Notes: a model not told the origin generated them from the sequence alone. A DNA stretch of 64,000 nucleotides from Paragonimus westermani (GCA_008508345.1 QNGE01000998.1:138430-202429); one strand, 5' to 3'. Shown: positions 13,262-26,839, counted from the first letter of the stretch. A program made the numbers and translations.

Positions 13262-16200
13262 CTCGAAGCGATAGAATCAAACATATTTTCTTGGTTATCC
13301 CGTTTGCGGTGAGAAATTGTCTGAAACTGTGATCTGCTTGTATTTGCATGGGTTGACTATGCGCCTTTGTGCCTGATTGTTTCTTGACCCTGATCGTTTT
13401 CATGAAACCGTTCGGAAGGGTACACTATGAGTGAACTGAGGATGAACGATCACACTAGGCTACTCGTTAGCGTAGGCATACACGTGGGTACGGAGTTATC
13501 CGAGAAAAAATACAAAAAAACATACTGGAATGTACTCGGTAAGGAAATGATGTTTCTTCCCGTCGATGAAATTGACACTGAAAACCGTAACTTACCGGGA
13601 TAACTGTTATGTGCAAATGTGTTAGTGTTTGGGAGTGGTTTTGAGACATATACGTTCTGTGTTGATATTTCGAATACAAAATATTTTTGTCATCCGCATC
13701 CTTGGCTCACAAAAGTACACACTAACGTGCGACAAACAAGTGACGGGTACATTTGCAAAAAGGAGCATGTACTTTCATTCTACTGCAGTATTCTGATAAT
13801 CCAATTGTTTAAGTGCATTGGTTGGTGTTTTGAAAGTGTGCTCCAATTCTGGACTTGAATTCGAATGCTAGTTGTGTCATTACATCATTTTCTAAATGAC
13901 TGTCCAGACTGGGCATATCCTGAACCTGAAAGTGTATTGTGCATGTTGAAGTAGTTAGTTTGGCTAGAAGTAAGAATGTTTCATAAGGAGTGAGAAATTT
14001 GACGGAAGGTCCTATTTTCTAGTATTCAGCCTTCCTTGAGAAGACGGTAGTTCATTGAGGGATGTTTTGGGTTACATTACCTATCTGTACGATCTTCCAC
14101 GGAGACGTTGAGCAACGCGTAGCGATAAACCAATGATCCGAACTATTCAAAACAAGATTGGATCGTAATACCACGGTACTATTGAACAAATTATCGAAGT
14201 GAATATTTGGACAACCTCAACAGTTTCGATCGATAGATCGTTTCCGGGGAACGGGTTGCAATTTGCTGCTGAACGGGCTAAATATGAACTATAATAACAT
14301 AGTAAGGCATTCATACTCAAAAAAGCTCTTCCGAGCAGTCAACAGGTTCAAAACAATGGGGATGAGCCGAGCTCCACAAAAGGGGGTGCACGCACCACTC
14401 AAGTAAAGTACAATGACCGACAACTGACTATCCACACAACCATCAAATTGACGTGACAAAACAAAATCGTCTAGGTCAAGGTCCAACTAACGTCCAGAAA
14501 CAGGGGAGGTTGAATGCAGAGGGGTGAATATTTAGGGGAATTGGGTTGGGTCGGATTTTCACATGACTGTAGTTCAAAAATTCGATACACTATCGAGGTG
14601 TGTTTATTAGACCGATTATGGTATCTCGTGGCTCACAGATGAGTTTTTTTTTAATTTTCACAGTCCCGCATGACATGACAGCAACCTTAAGTAGTTAGCT
14701 CATATTGTTGACTAGCCATCCAACTGTACATATTCAAACATTTTTAGTTAAACAAAACAGCCTTACGATTATTCACGCACGAACTTCGTCTTTATAGCTG
14801 TCGATGTGCGTGGTGTAATTGGCAAATATCACTGTGGACAGTCACTGCTAATTCCTATCCACACATACCGGTAGCCAGAATGTATGCTGTGCAGTTATGA
14901 AGACAGAGGTGCATGTTGAATCGGATCCGGTTTTTAGTAGCCAGAATTTGTAGAGCATTTATATCAGCCAGGATGTTCTTAATGTCTATCACATTTTCTG
15001 TTGTTTGCTAACTTCTAGCATCATCGGCTTACAATAGCTGAGGGAATTTGGCAAAATGTGAGAGGTCCAGCCCAAACGAAATTCTGGAATCCCTTGACAC
15101 ATCGGTCGAACAGTACGAATTTAGAGGTGCACCGTTCACGTTGACACTAAAATCGTCATCTTGCCTGCAGTTGGCTAGCTATTTGCTAATAGGATTAATC
15201 ACAGTTATATGTAGATTTTGTTGCACACTCCTAAATAGCCTCTCGGTCAGAGACTTTCGATCAATACGGAAGAGAGCATTAATTGCTTCGAATTCACCAA
15301 TCGCTTTATCACTTCCGTCCTGGCGTCAAGTAGAATGGTACTGCACAACTATCTACTTCGAAGTTCACGATCATTTTTGGACAACAGTTTAAATAGAACT
15401 AACCGCCCTTGTAGCTGACCAACAAACAAATTCATTACGAGCTGTGATTTAATTGACAGTTATATGGCCGGCCATTAAGATCATCTTCAAAGGTGGATGA
15501 CACTGTGCGTGCCCTTCACGTTTTTGGGAAGTTTGTCAGTCCTGAGGAACCAGATTAAACAGTTTGCATACTGGTCTTGGACATAATTTTGTAGTATCAG
15601 TTTTAGGACAACAGTGAGTTTTGGACCTGTGGACACGCTATCAAAGTGTTGATTCTGTAATACGTCGACATCGATCTGTAACGCGTGGACCCTAGAACCA
15701 CTTCTCACTATCATATGTGAACGACGAGTCGATATCGATCGAAAGAATGGTTAAGACCAAATAGTTTGTGACGCTGGTTGATCAACCCTTCCAGGTACCA
15801 ACGGTTGGAAATAGCAATGAGGACAGTGGTTTAATACGGTAATAAATGAAACGGTAACATGCGAGATAAGTGTAACAAAACTTGATTGCGATTCCTCATG
15901 AAAACGTTGAGCAAGCAGAACTAACAGGTAAAATAATACATAGCGTCCAGTGAACACTGAAGAGTGTAATAAACGCAGTGGAGTACAGTGTAGCAGTCGG
16001 ACCAAAAACGTGATGAATATATAAGATAAACGACGCACTAACATCATTTGGTTACTACGTTGATACGAAACAAAGCCGAGACGAGCTAACAAACAGGGAG
16101 TTGCCCACTGGATAAGGGAACAGTTTAAAGGGACAACAGGAAACAGATGTCCGTTGAGTTTAGTGAGATTCACTGAATAAAAACCTCCTTTGAAGCTAAT

Positions 16201-19200
16201 AGGAAATTGTTAGTGAAACAACAGAACACTAATGAACATAAGGTTGTCATTCACGACGAAACCAATAAATGCGTCGGGTAAGATGATAAGCAGATGAACT
16301 AACCTTAACTGTATAGTACAGATGAAATTGTTAGTCAGTAAAGAAGTTATCGTTTTGGTCAGCTGCATATGACAGTTTAAGAAGAAAAGGAACGAAGAAA
16401 TGTGTTTGTGTCAAATAACGAACAATGTGGGACTGGTTACATCTTGAATCTAAACAACCACTGATTTTAATAGCTTGTAATTACACTGTTCTTTTGCATT
16501 TCATCATATACACAACATGCCGATGAACGGTCCCGGAAAATTGCACTAAATCCACATCGACTTCCGAAAGTTAGCCTGGCTTTCTAACCTAGCTGACTGG
16601 ATGGATAGTGTAATGCTTGTTTTCCTATCTGCTGGGGTCTTTTTCTAGATGACAGCTCTTACTTATGTCTCGCTGACAGTATGTCCCGCTAAACATCTGA
16701 CGATCTGTCTTAATAATTCGTCTTAAGGCGGAACATGAACAGTGCTTGTAGACTCGCCAAAAATTTCCTGACATCTGACCCTATTAATTCAGGCTATTTC
16801 AATGGGAGTTGTGAGCCATTTGTCCGCCTTCTCCTCAGAGATGATAAGCGTTCCTCGTACACAGTACGAACATCAGCGGAAACATCCATATCCGGAAGCA
16901 TTGAAAAATCTATCGCCCACTGGTTCAAGCAGTCTTCATTACCTCCAAATCAACAGAATGCTCGGTTGTATTCACCAGCTCAGCTGTCTCAGTCTTGATT
17001 TCGTACGCGCAAGTTACTTCATCTGTTAACACTTGACCAGCTCTGACGTTACTACCGACCGACTAAATCTTTGATTCAACATGGCCTGGTATGAATAGAC
17101 AAGACTTCCAAGTTATGTCACCTTCCAATGGTAATTTGCAATTCCGCAAAAATATGGCTAATGCAGCTCTGATGCTGAACTTGAAGGAGGAGTGATGAAA
17201 CAAAAGCAAACAAAGAGCGATTACGTCAGCCAAACCACACTGTACAGTTGGCGTGTGTATTCTCCAACACCGGAGCCATCAGCGTACTTGCAGCAGCTTC
17301 AGCACCGATTTGAAAGAAGTCGTTGAAACTCTACGTGTGACTAGAATTGAATAATTTTGAAAGGCAAACAGTTTAGGTTGTCTCTTCTAATATTATATTC
17401 GCATAATTATATCATGGTTCCTCAAACGTTGTTTATGATCTTCAGTGTAGGCACCCAGTACAATACTGCTCCATGTTGGCCAACAGGTCTGGTCATTCTA
17501 GCAGATGATCTCATACTTTTGATTAACGACTGATCGAACAAAGACGACTGTGTTATTCTTTTTCACTTGTAATCACGTCAATGGCTGACTGACCTGCTGA
17601 CTGTGAAAATGTGGTTGTGTGCCTTGTAAATTAGTGTTCCGACACTTGGCTTGGTCAACACCGAGCACCACAGTGCACGTTTCTTGAATGCGCTATAAGC
17701 ATTGAATGAAAAAGAGAACACAGTTGGGTTCAGTTGAACAATACACACACACACACAGTGGTGAATAATCGGCGCTTCGCCAAATGTTTATCAACCCGGT
17801 GGAAAATTTGTGTGCTGTTTCGAACTAAACAGAAACGATTTTTATCCTACAAATAAACACATAACCAACATGTCTAATTTTTGTTTGTCCTAAGCAAAAC
17901 CTCAGTATGCTTTTGAGGAAATTGCATATTTCATATGGCAAGATACTAGGCATTGCCAACAAACTGTGCGCCCGAAAGTTCACTCAACTGTGACCTGTGG
18001 GAAATATTTGAACTCAACTCACTCGTTTAATTTGTAGACAATTGCTAACTACCAACTGATGTTTACCTCGGCCATATTCCAGTTGAAACGGGAAGTATTT
18101 TATGACGTTACGTAAGGTGGTATACTCAAATCCTTTGTGCCAGCAGACCAGGAGGCTTACTCTGATTGGCGGTCTCGAAAGTTCACTTGTTGACACAAGG
18201 GTTCGTATAAACTTTTGGTGGACAATCTTGCGGGCATCCAGTTTTTGTTCAAAATTCAGCGAATATTTAAATTAGTCTGTTCTTCAGACATAAGGCTGGT
18301 GAAAGTATATTGTTAAGTTGGTTGGTATACTGAAGGTCGACCGAACTATGTTACTCGTGATCAGACAAACGGATGTCCGTTTTGGAGTGTCAGATTATAT
18401 GAGACAGAATGAAAGGCAATTCGTAAAGCATTCCGGCAGGAAATTGTAGTTGTCAAGTCCTGCGCTGTCGCTAGCAGATGGATCACTCCGAGACGACTAA
18501 AAATGACGGTTTAAAATGAACGCCTGTGTTAGTAGTGTTGCTAAAGCATAGGCCATCTGTTTCTATGAACCACATAAGCAGTCCCTGTGTCGCCCTCATA
18601 TTTCGGTCTTAGAATCACTTCCGTAGCTGAATGGAGGAACAATCATTAAGCCGTCTAGAGACTGGCATCGGAAAATAACAGACGATACAATAGGCACTGT
18701 GTGCACCAGAAAGTAGCGAAAATAATGTTAACGGAACGTGATGTAGACTGAATTCGTTCCTTCATACAATCCTTCTGCCTGATGTCGCTTACTCCAAAAC
18801 GGACGGCGATTATGGTTGTCTACTTTTTCCTGTGTAACTCACCTTATGAACCCACATAAGTAGTCACAAAACTGAACGTTATAGAAATGGGCAATCTTCT
18901 GGGTCTAAAACTCATGAACTATTTATCTAAGCAACAGTTCAGGCAATTGGTTTTTAGTATCATCCGGACAATCCGTATTCGGTGTTTCAGCCTACGGGAT
19001 TCACTTTCAATGTTTTTCACGGAAAAAGTATTCTGAAGATTAGTTTTCAGGCTGAATTTCCTAATCATTGGTCCAATGTTTTTGAATGTCATATGAAAGA
19101 GACAATTTTCAGTCACATGCCATTGTGACAGGTTTCTACGTACGTCACATTCGAGATGTTGCGGTCTATTGGAGTCTCACGCATTAGTAGGTTCAAGTGT

Positions 19201-21489
19201 GGCGGGATACGAAAGCTTCTAAATAGGAGTCATTGAGCAGATAGATTCATCTCAATTAATCACGCGATGCACGTCCCTGTGACTATATACTTTGAAGATG
19301 GAACGGAAAGGTCAAATCGGCTTCATGCTGGATGTGTTCATACTGATTATCGTTGTGTTTACACGCGAAGCACATGAACAGCTCCACAGATATGTCCTGC
19401 GATCACAACCAGTCATTGCGGCAAAAGTAATCTATGCTCGGGGAGCTTCATAAACAGCTTTTACAACAAGAAAAGCTAGTGTGGTAGCAGATTTCCTAAG
19501 GTGGAGGAAGTGCTTTTTAAACATGAGGGGTATCTTAGCCAACAAGGAGAATGACAGTGAGCTTCATAACGAGGATGAGGTTACCCTTCGGAAAACCCAG
19601 GGGCCAACGTATCATTGATTAGCTGATAAACCTGCTGTGTTAACAGAAATACGGATATTATGAGTGGTGAGATTGGAGAATCTTGTTTTGCCAAGTATGA
19701 ATTACTAAGCACTACTACAAACCGATCAGTGTGGTGCAAACGGGTAAAGCAACTCATGTTATATTAGTGTTCTGGGCAAAATGGTGGGCACTAATGTGTA
19801 GCTCATGTCACTGAGGCATCGCGCTCTTTAGCTTATAACACAAAATATAGAACAAAGATTGAACTACCTGTGACAGTGCTGCGATCGGACTGTGAAAATA
19901 GATGATAGGCCTTTAAGAGATACCAAGAGATATGGGTTAGTACCAGCCTGCCACACACGCTTAATAATCAACCGCTGACTTCTTGTAATATCCTACAGCG
20001 TTGTGGACACCCCTGTAAATTGATGCTAGAGTTTAACAGTATCAAGATCTCATCAGAAATTCGGGCACCGCCTAAGAGCTAGAGCTCTTTTCTTCCACAT
20101 GTCTAACCGGGTGGTATCTGAGATACAAGTTTGATTGTTGTCTACAGGTCACAAGCTGTTTACGCATTCACATCTTTACCTTCCACTGTTGAGATTTCAG
20201 GATATAATTTAATTGCGACCAAGCATTTTGTATGCTCTGTCAATGTGGTCGTCAATCCCATGGGCACCAGTCTAAAAACTATGGGCCCTTTGCAGCAAAC
20301 CGTTAGCGTCTGAGTGCCAAATCTGTATTTCATTGAAACCCTCACTGCATTGAGAAATACCGTAAATGGCCATCACGAGGCTCTTCCTTTTAGCTTTTGC
20401 CGGTCGTTCACCCGTTCCATAATTACATCAAGAAAACTGCACAAAAAGTTCTTCAGTAGTTTCTGCATTTCAGGAGATTATGTGGTTTCCTCTTTTCATA
20501 AAAGATACAGGCCGAGAACCCGATATGAATATTTCTAGGACGCTTCTCACACCGACGCTGCTCTCCATAAACGCCTTTTCTAACACCATCCGAGCAGAAA
20601 TTATTTTCCACACTGTCTGTGATAGAAAAAAAAGCGTGGAGTTTTACTCATTTGTTGCACCGTTCTTGCAATTCTCTTCAAACTGTGCGCAAGTGGGAGG
20701 CTTATGACCTATTTGGTTATCAAAATGTGAGAGCTGTTGTGTTCAGTTACACGGCGAAGCATCAGATGGCTGTTGAAAGATGATTGCTCTTGACAAAACT
20801 GATCATTTTTTGGGCTGTTCATAGAAAGTGAACCAGAGTTAGCTAATCACAGTTTGTGCGTATGATGTTCCGAACGATATTTCAGCCAACAGTTAGAATG
20901 AGTTTCGCAAACCCGGAAGATTTCTAATTCACTTTAGTAATACGGTTCGAATTAATCAGACATTGGTAGGCACATTTAAATCGTAATTTGTGTATTCACG
21001 GTTGTTGCAATAAAAGAAGCTAACTTTACTTTCAGTGTTTAACTGACGGGTAGCAGGAATATTAAATTTGTGTCACAGCAGGAGTGTCCATCGGAAAGTT
21101 CACCTGCCACCAATTTTCACTGCGAACGAAGAGGTTATTTTATCGTGACAGTCGTTATTCTATACTACAGTTGGTTTTATTGGGCAAACTATTACAGTAC
21201 ACTATGGCTTACGTTCTCTCCGTAGATGGTTGTACACAAACTACATCGCATTTGACGAGATGTCATAAGAGAGCAAGATCCATCATGTGTTTACTTAGTT
21301 GCTGCACTTTGGCCAGCAAAGCAACAAAACAGTGTGTATCTTTCTAGGTGTACTTGGCACAACTTGAACAGGACGGTGATGAGAAATATTTCGTATTGCT
21401 TTCGTAACCCACTCCAGTTTCTGTTTCATCACAACGACAAAAATGTAAGCCTTCACCCTGAGTTGGAACACGCAACGGAATATTTTATA
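13262..21489. other. Non-coding stretch, nothing recognised
   Basis: No supported gene. Open frames reach 140 codons (minus, near 15751-16173) and 114 codons (plus, near 15048-15392), but neither resembles a known family and such lengths are expected by chance in this much sequence. Around 16735-16998 two overlapping plus frames look slightly protein-like and a pyrimidine-rich stretch ending in AG precedes position 16839, so a small exon is conceivable but unsupported. The only simple repeat is the CA run near 17743. Confidence 0.45.
17743..17756. repeat. Short CA dinucleotide microsatellite
   Basis: An uninterrupted run of about seven AC units. It is ordinary simple sequence with no sign of function. 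Confidence 0.9.
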
Positions 21490-21589
21490 GATAAACAGAT
21501 TGGGAATAACACAACGTTTCGAGCAAGTTGTAATACTCTACGTTTCAACCACCTCGGGTGGCCTTCCTCAGGAGTGTCGTAATCGAAAT
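21490..21589 (-). mobile_element. 173-bp hammerhead-bearing unit, truncated copy B
   Basis: This is the first 100 bases, in ribozyme sense, of the same unit as at 13089-13261. It keeps the whole hammerhead part and breaks off inside the downstream part, after the bases matching the ATAAACAGATTGGG segment. It lies head to head with complete copy C, with only two bases (CC) between the two unit starts. The truncation at the far end and the inverted join suggest either a head-to-head insertion, as known for Penelope-like terminal repeats, or a template switch during copying. The join is direct observation; the mechanism is inference. Confidence 0.75.
21535..21575 (-). ncRNA. Hammerhead-like ribozyme fold, copy B
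   Basis: On the minus strand: ACTC (21575-21572), CTGAGGA (21571-21565), stem II with a perfect CCACC/GGTGG pairing and a CGA loop, GAAA from 21546, palindromic ACGT, cleavage nucleotide A at 21539, and GAGT (21538-21535) closing stem I. All conserved core bases are intact. Beyond ACTC/GAGT, stem I can gain two A-U pairs after one mismatch in copies A and C. In this copy a C replaces a T just upstream of ACTC (GTCGTAATC on the plus strand instead of GTTGTAATC). Confidence 0.6.
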
Positions 21590-21591
21590 CC

Positions 21592-21764
21592 ATTTCGATT
21601 ACAACACTCCTGAGGAAGGCCACCTGAGGTGGTTGAAACGTAGAGTATTACAACTTGCTCGAAACGTTGTGTTATTCCCAATCTGTATATCAATAACATG
21701 TTAAACACGACGCCCAAACTATTCAACTTCATTCGTACTACATTTGGTGCGGATATCTTACAAC
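21592..21764 (+). mobile_element. 173-bp hammerhead-bearing unit, complete copy C
   Basis: This is a full-length copy in plus orientation with the same ends as copy A: it starts ATTTCGATTACAAC and ends GGATATCTTACAAC at 21764. The flanking sequences differ from those of copy A, so 173 bp is the real unit and not part of a longer visible repeat. No terminal inverted repeat, poly-A tail or clear target duplication is seen at its free end. Its near identity to copy A (three changes) contrasts with the decayed retrotransposon and transposase elsewhere in the window. Confidence 0.78.
21606..21646 (+). ncRNA. Hammerhead-like ribozyme fold, copy C
   Basis: Stem I 5' side ACTC is at 21606-21609 and the core CTGAGGA at 21610-21616. 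Stem II pairs CCACC (21620-21624) with GGTGG (21628-21632) around a UGA loop, extended at its base by A-U and G.U pairs with one bulged G. The core continues with GAA at 21635-21637, A15.1 at 21638, C-G, and U16.1 at 21641. The predicted cleavage nucleotide is A at 21642 (a GUA site, allowed by the NUH rule), and GAGT at 21643-21646 closes stem I. This is the cleanest of the three folds. The stem III palindrome ACGU would pair between two molecules or successive units. Confidence 0.62.
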
Positions 21765-24700
21765 GGAATATTGTATAATTTCTAACAATCTCAGGATTTA
21801 ATTACACTCAGTAATTGTCACTAATGTGATAAAATTCTGAGAATACTAAGTAAACTACTGAAAATGAAGGATGTGGCACAGTTTGGAATGGTTGTCCTAT
21901 TCATTTTACTTATGACACAGCCAAAACATTACGCTGTTGGCTAAACTGGTGGAGCAGCATTCAACAGGGACGGTTCGTATATCTTGCGAGTTATACTATC
22001 TCTCAGTCGGATTTTCCAGCCGGACGCTGTGTGTGGCATCCGTTTGATCTTCCGAGTCAGCTTACTTACACTGTGCTCTCTATACCGATCGAACCAGTAG
22101 ATCGATGAAACCACCGTATCTTGGAACCATCTTGTTTAATTGCGACTTGTTCGAATCAACTGTGAGGTTACTGAATTAACCCCTACTCAACCGTGTACAG
22201 TGTCCCTGTGGTGTACAACTAGGAGAAAAGTGTCAGTCAATGAGCTAAGATTTCAGCAACATGCAGTACAACCTCACCCAAGCGGGCATTACGGATAATT
22301 GAAATTAATTCACGTAGACGTCAGATGAGTTATCAGTGAAGTGCCGAAATCGTGTCAAGTTTAATTGACCATTATGTATTGTTTGCCGGAGTTCAAACAA
22401 CTAACTCATCAAACTTTTCGAGCAACTAAGTGCTAAATTTTGAATATGTAACATTCTAAGGCAAAGGTTACTTGGACCTTCGGTAGGCAGTATATTTTTA
22501 ATTGAGAATTGTTCCACTAAATAACTTGCCACGGCAACAAAATAAAACGATTATAAAAATCTACTCTTGAAACAGCTGAATAATTTTTTTGAAAATTCCT
22601 CCGGATAGTTTCGTTCATGTCTGTGATACAACTACTTGTCACCGGCTAGATAATTAGCTGTTAAAGTATCAACATACGGCGAAAAAAGACCAAACTGGCG
22701 CTGGACAAATAAGCACAAATATTGACTAACTTTATACAATCATGAAAAAGTTCATTCTAAGTCAATATGTATTCTTTTTCACACAGATTTGCGAACTCCA
22801 GGGACGCGGTGTGAGTAAGAACACATAAGTTGCCTCATTATCTGCATCAAATTACATCGGCATAAGTCGCTGACAAATTTCATCTGCATGTTTGCTGCTG
22901 AGACCCTTGAGATTGGTCTTCCTCTGTTGTTCACTATCACAACAGTCAGCCAATTGTCATGTCAAGCGTGACTCCGTTCCACCGTTCGTATTTCAACCAG
23001 ACATGTTTATGAGGTGTAATGGACAACCACAAAAATCTAATACAAAACATACCTTCCTAGGAATAATGACAGATATAAGAATATCCGGTGTTAATCGTAG
23101 GCGAATTAAGCCATAAACACCGGGATACGAGAGCAACAGCTGCTAAACCATGTCTACGAATAATGCAAATTGTGGATGTCAGTACAGGTGAGCCAATCAT
23201 GATGAACGCTTTTATCGCTGAGATTAGAAGGAAGATGAAAGAATTGAATGTGAATTCGAATACCGGGAAACCGTCAGTGTAGAGCGCATCGCAAACCTGA
23301 GGGAGGGAATGTGTTAAAGACCACAACGATCAAGTGGTCTGTCAGATGGTGTAGGTAGTTGGTTGATAAGAAAAAAGATAAACAGTTATAAACACATAAC
23401 CCTAACTGCGTCCAAGGCATTCAATGTTGCTTCGTTGATGTTCTTTCGACAATACCTAGATAACCCACTAGTCCGAGACTGTCAACGCATCTGTGGCAAC
23501 GTTCGTTGTAGGACTGTATGGTCATGCCCTTATGACTTGAAAACTCCTGCGTACTGGGCATACGAATTATTATTCAGGCTGCTGTCACTCGTTGACGTTT
23601 CAGAAGTCATCCTGAAGGCACTTTTCTAAGACGTCATAGAAGTTTTCTTTCACTATGAGTTCGCTCAATTGCTTTTAACCGTCCGTAAAATAACCGATTC
23701 GGAATCTGTTCACCGGCCATTCGACAGTCGTGTCCTGCCCAAAAGAGCTAGTTGGACGTCGATGTGTTTAATGTTGTTCACTTTCGCTCAGCCATTCACT
23801 TTAGCTTTCAGAACCGTGTCCGATCACTGAACATCTAAGGTGTATTTTGCACAGTTGAAATGAAAGCAGTTGAGGTACTGCATAGTTCAGCAATGTAGTG
23901 TGCAAGTGTGGCAGTCATGTAGAAGTGTAAAAGACAAGTAGCGTGTTTCCAACTTGAGGATTTGAAACTTCATTTAAACTGTTCGAAAGCAACATTAGTC
24001 TTAGCTATACGAAGTTGAGTTTCGCTGGCCAATATAGATCTGCCAACAGTTTTCTAACCAAGCAGAAGAACGTTGCACACCTACGTACAGCATCTGCATT
24101 GATGAGAATTCCTGGTGTACACAAAAAACCTTCATGCGTGTAAGGCTAAGAGAAATAAGAATCTGTATATACAGGGTTGTATTTACGTGTTTATCCAGTT
24201 ACATCTCGTGCAGTGGACTAGCGTTTGTACGTAATGGGAATCAAAATCATACATTACGGCAGGTCGCATATGTGCTAGACATTACAAATATCACACCTTC
24301 GGAAACGTAAAGGGATAACCGGATTTAACTCCTGATGTCCAAGTTGCAAACTCTGGTGCAGTTTGCTGTGGTACCAGTGAAACGGCAACACGCATTTTTC
24401 GCGGATGGAAGATTTCGAACTTCCTAGATTTTCATACCAAGAGTTAAGCCAAGTGACCAGTTGTGAAATGTACACCTGACCATTTGTCCATTCTGTTAGC
24501 GTTTGAGGAGGGTTGGCAGTGGCTTCACATTCATTCTATCAAACAATCGCGGAAACAAGTTATGCACAGTAATCGTTATGTTGATCCCCATTACACTGTT
24601 GTAAAGCAACAACAACAATCTTCATTATGACATGCACATACGGGGGCCGATACGTTTTTTGTAACTAGTGTCGTTGCCGATAGATTGTCACAGTACTCTA

Positions 24701-26744
24701 AGTGGGTTTCATTGATAATTAAAACATCCTGATTGTTAAATTCCCTAAGTATTTTGGACGACCAAAACCAAAAAGTATTCACGTCCCTATCAGGTAAGCC
24801 TTTGTTTTCACCGTAATCTCGGAAATATAGTTTAAAAACCTGGCAAAAAACATCCGTGTTTTATCAAATGCATTGTTACCTACTACATATGCCCTTTGTC
24901 AGGATGCCAAATAAGTACACACTGCTGTGATCTATTCAGCTTGCAGCAGACTAGCGAAATACACCGTCTTGTAAGACTTAACGCTGGGTCCAAGAGGGAA
25001 TTCGTAATACTTTCTGGATAATTGGAATCTGGCTTCAATAACGTTAGAACTGAATTTGCCCTGCTTTGTTCTAGACGGTCTTGTGAAACGAAGTGAACAA
25101 TTTGGCCACAAACACCTCTGTAATGCTTGGTTCCGAAAGCCTGTGAAAATACTTCATTTTGTCGACGATTTCTAACTACTTTTCTATGATTGGAGGCTTT
25201 GGTTTGTATAGATTGGCAGTGTAAATCCATGGCTAACTAACTGGAGTCGTGTACACAGTAAATTGACATGTAAAGCGGCAGAAGAATGGACATTTATTAT
25301 GTGGTTTGGGAGCGCTGACATTATACATACACTGAATGCCTGGAAAAGAGTTGTGGACGCACGCTAGATAGCCACAGAACGTACGATGATCATCGCAGTA
25401 CTTATGGCACAGGGACCACTTACACATCTCGGTGGGGAGATCATGAATATACTATGACGTGTCATCCTTCGAGCTGTTACAAAGTACACCGTGGTACGGG
25501 CTTGGTGTAAGTGAAGCGTGGGAAGATTATGAAGGGTAGGAGGTTTGATGGATGTGTAGTACTAATTCTTCCCGTGAAACAACTTGTTGAAGGTGAACAA
25601 TCAGCTTGCTGTTCGAACTTACACGAACCCATGTTATGTAAAGTGGACCACAAATATAGATCCAGAATTCTAACAAGGAGATTACAGTCCAATCGACGCT
25701 TTCCACAAACTAAGCTAGACTCCCATGGGAGTTTCATGCTTCTAGTCACCGATATTTAGACGGAGACATCGTATTTCGGCCGTTTTTTAGGACTATCGTT
25801 GATGGCTCTCCAGTAAGCAAAGATTTGGCTCCAGTCATTGAGTTTCGCTCGTACACCTACGTGAGCAACGATGAGGCCAGACACGTCCATTACAGTGTTA
25901 CTTGGCTCTAAACAGTCACTAACGGAGACGGATAATCAACGTGGCTAGAATCTTGCCAAGGAGAGTAGGATGTCGACGACTTGCGTTAGAATACAGTCTT
26001 AGCAGGGTTTGCATGTTGGTCTTTTGGAAAACTGTTTTTCTAAGAACCGCACCTCAGTGACCCACCTCACTGATTGAACTTATGTTCATGGAGTTCCGGT
26101 GTCTCTGATTTCATGAAAACACAACACATTGATGAAACGGCCTGTTGTCCAATCAGGCTGAGTTCAAAAAACCAAATTCTACGTCACAGTATGCCAACAT
26201 GCAATCTCATCATGTGGTAGACAGTGTGACCTGGAATTAATGGCCTAGGTGAGTATTCCGGGAAATCAGCTGACTCTTTCACCTCGTCCTGCGCGGGTAA
26301 GGTTTTGTGGTGTTTTGTTGACTGATTTTGGCTTTAAATACTAAGTTTGGAATAGCTCGCATCTATGTCGGAACCCTGCTTTTGACTGAGTTAATGGTTT
26401 TCCATATCCATATATATTGATAATATAAGTGGCTTTTGCTCCTGTTCGTTCATAGCCAATCGGTGTTTTTGAGAGCTTTTGTTGATCAGTTACCTTTCTG
26501 TTTGACCGATCTGGTAGGTGTACTTTCTGCAGATGAATTTGTAGAATACATTTGGCGTTTCTTCCTCTGGGGATTCACCATTAATTTCTTAAGCACATTT
26601 GGAATAGTTCTGTCGGTTTGTGCGCTATTGTGGTTCATAGAAGGAGTGAGTTTGGTCAATGTTTTTGAAGTACCCTTGATGCTCGATAGGATTACCAATT
26701 TCATTGAACCGTATTGTGTTCCTGTTCGTTTGAACAGCAGTTCG
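21765..26744. other. Non-coding stretch, nothing recognised
   Basis: No supported gene or RNA. A run of three minus-strand open frames lies between 24883 and 25749 (about 115, 64 and 90 codons) and is somewhat cysteine-rich in the middle, but frames on the opposite strand are open too and no family is recognised. Near 24601 there is a short CAA-rich patch. I see nothing else that stands out. Confidence 0.45.
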
Positions 26745-26749
26745 ATATA

Positions 26750-26790
<41 letters not shown>

Positions 26791-26839
26791 TGTCGGATGA
26801 GAGCCGAAATATTCAGAAACCTATTGAATGTGACTTGTN

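Larger units (their letters stand above)
21495..21686. repeat. Near-perfect palindrome, 95-bp arms, 2-bp spacer
   Basis: Bases 21495-21589 are the reverse complement of 21592-21686 with two mismatches, separated by CC. The arms are the hammerhead-bearing ends of copies B and C. Single-stranded DNA or a read-through transcript would fold into a 95-bp hairpin that hides both ribozymes, while transcripts from each strand would each expose one. Confidence 0.93.

Noticed and set aside
13149..13403. Minus frame reading PEEGHPRWLKRRV through the 173-bp unit
   Set aside because: The same bases make the hammerhead core, the unit has no start and the frame is not shared by its flanks in the other copies, so I take it as a by-product of the ribozyme sequence.
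15751..16173. 140-codon minus-strand frame
   Set aside because: A length expected by chance at this stop-codon frequency in 128 kb of double-stranded reading; no family resemblance.
16735..17029. Two overlapping plus frames with a pyrimidine-rich AG upstream, like a small exon
   Set aside because: No convincing donor site and no recognisable protein; kept only as a remark.
24883..25749. Three consecutive minus-strand frames, the middle one cysteine-rich
   Set aside because: They are in different frames, the opposite strand is partly open, no splice signals link them and no known cysteine pattern fits.
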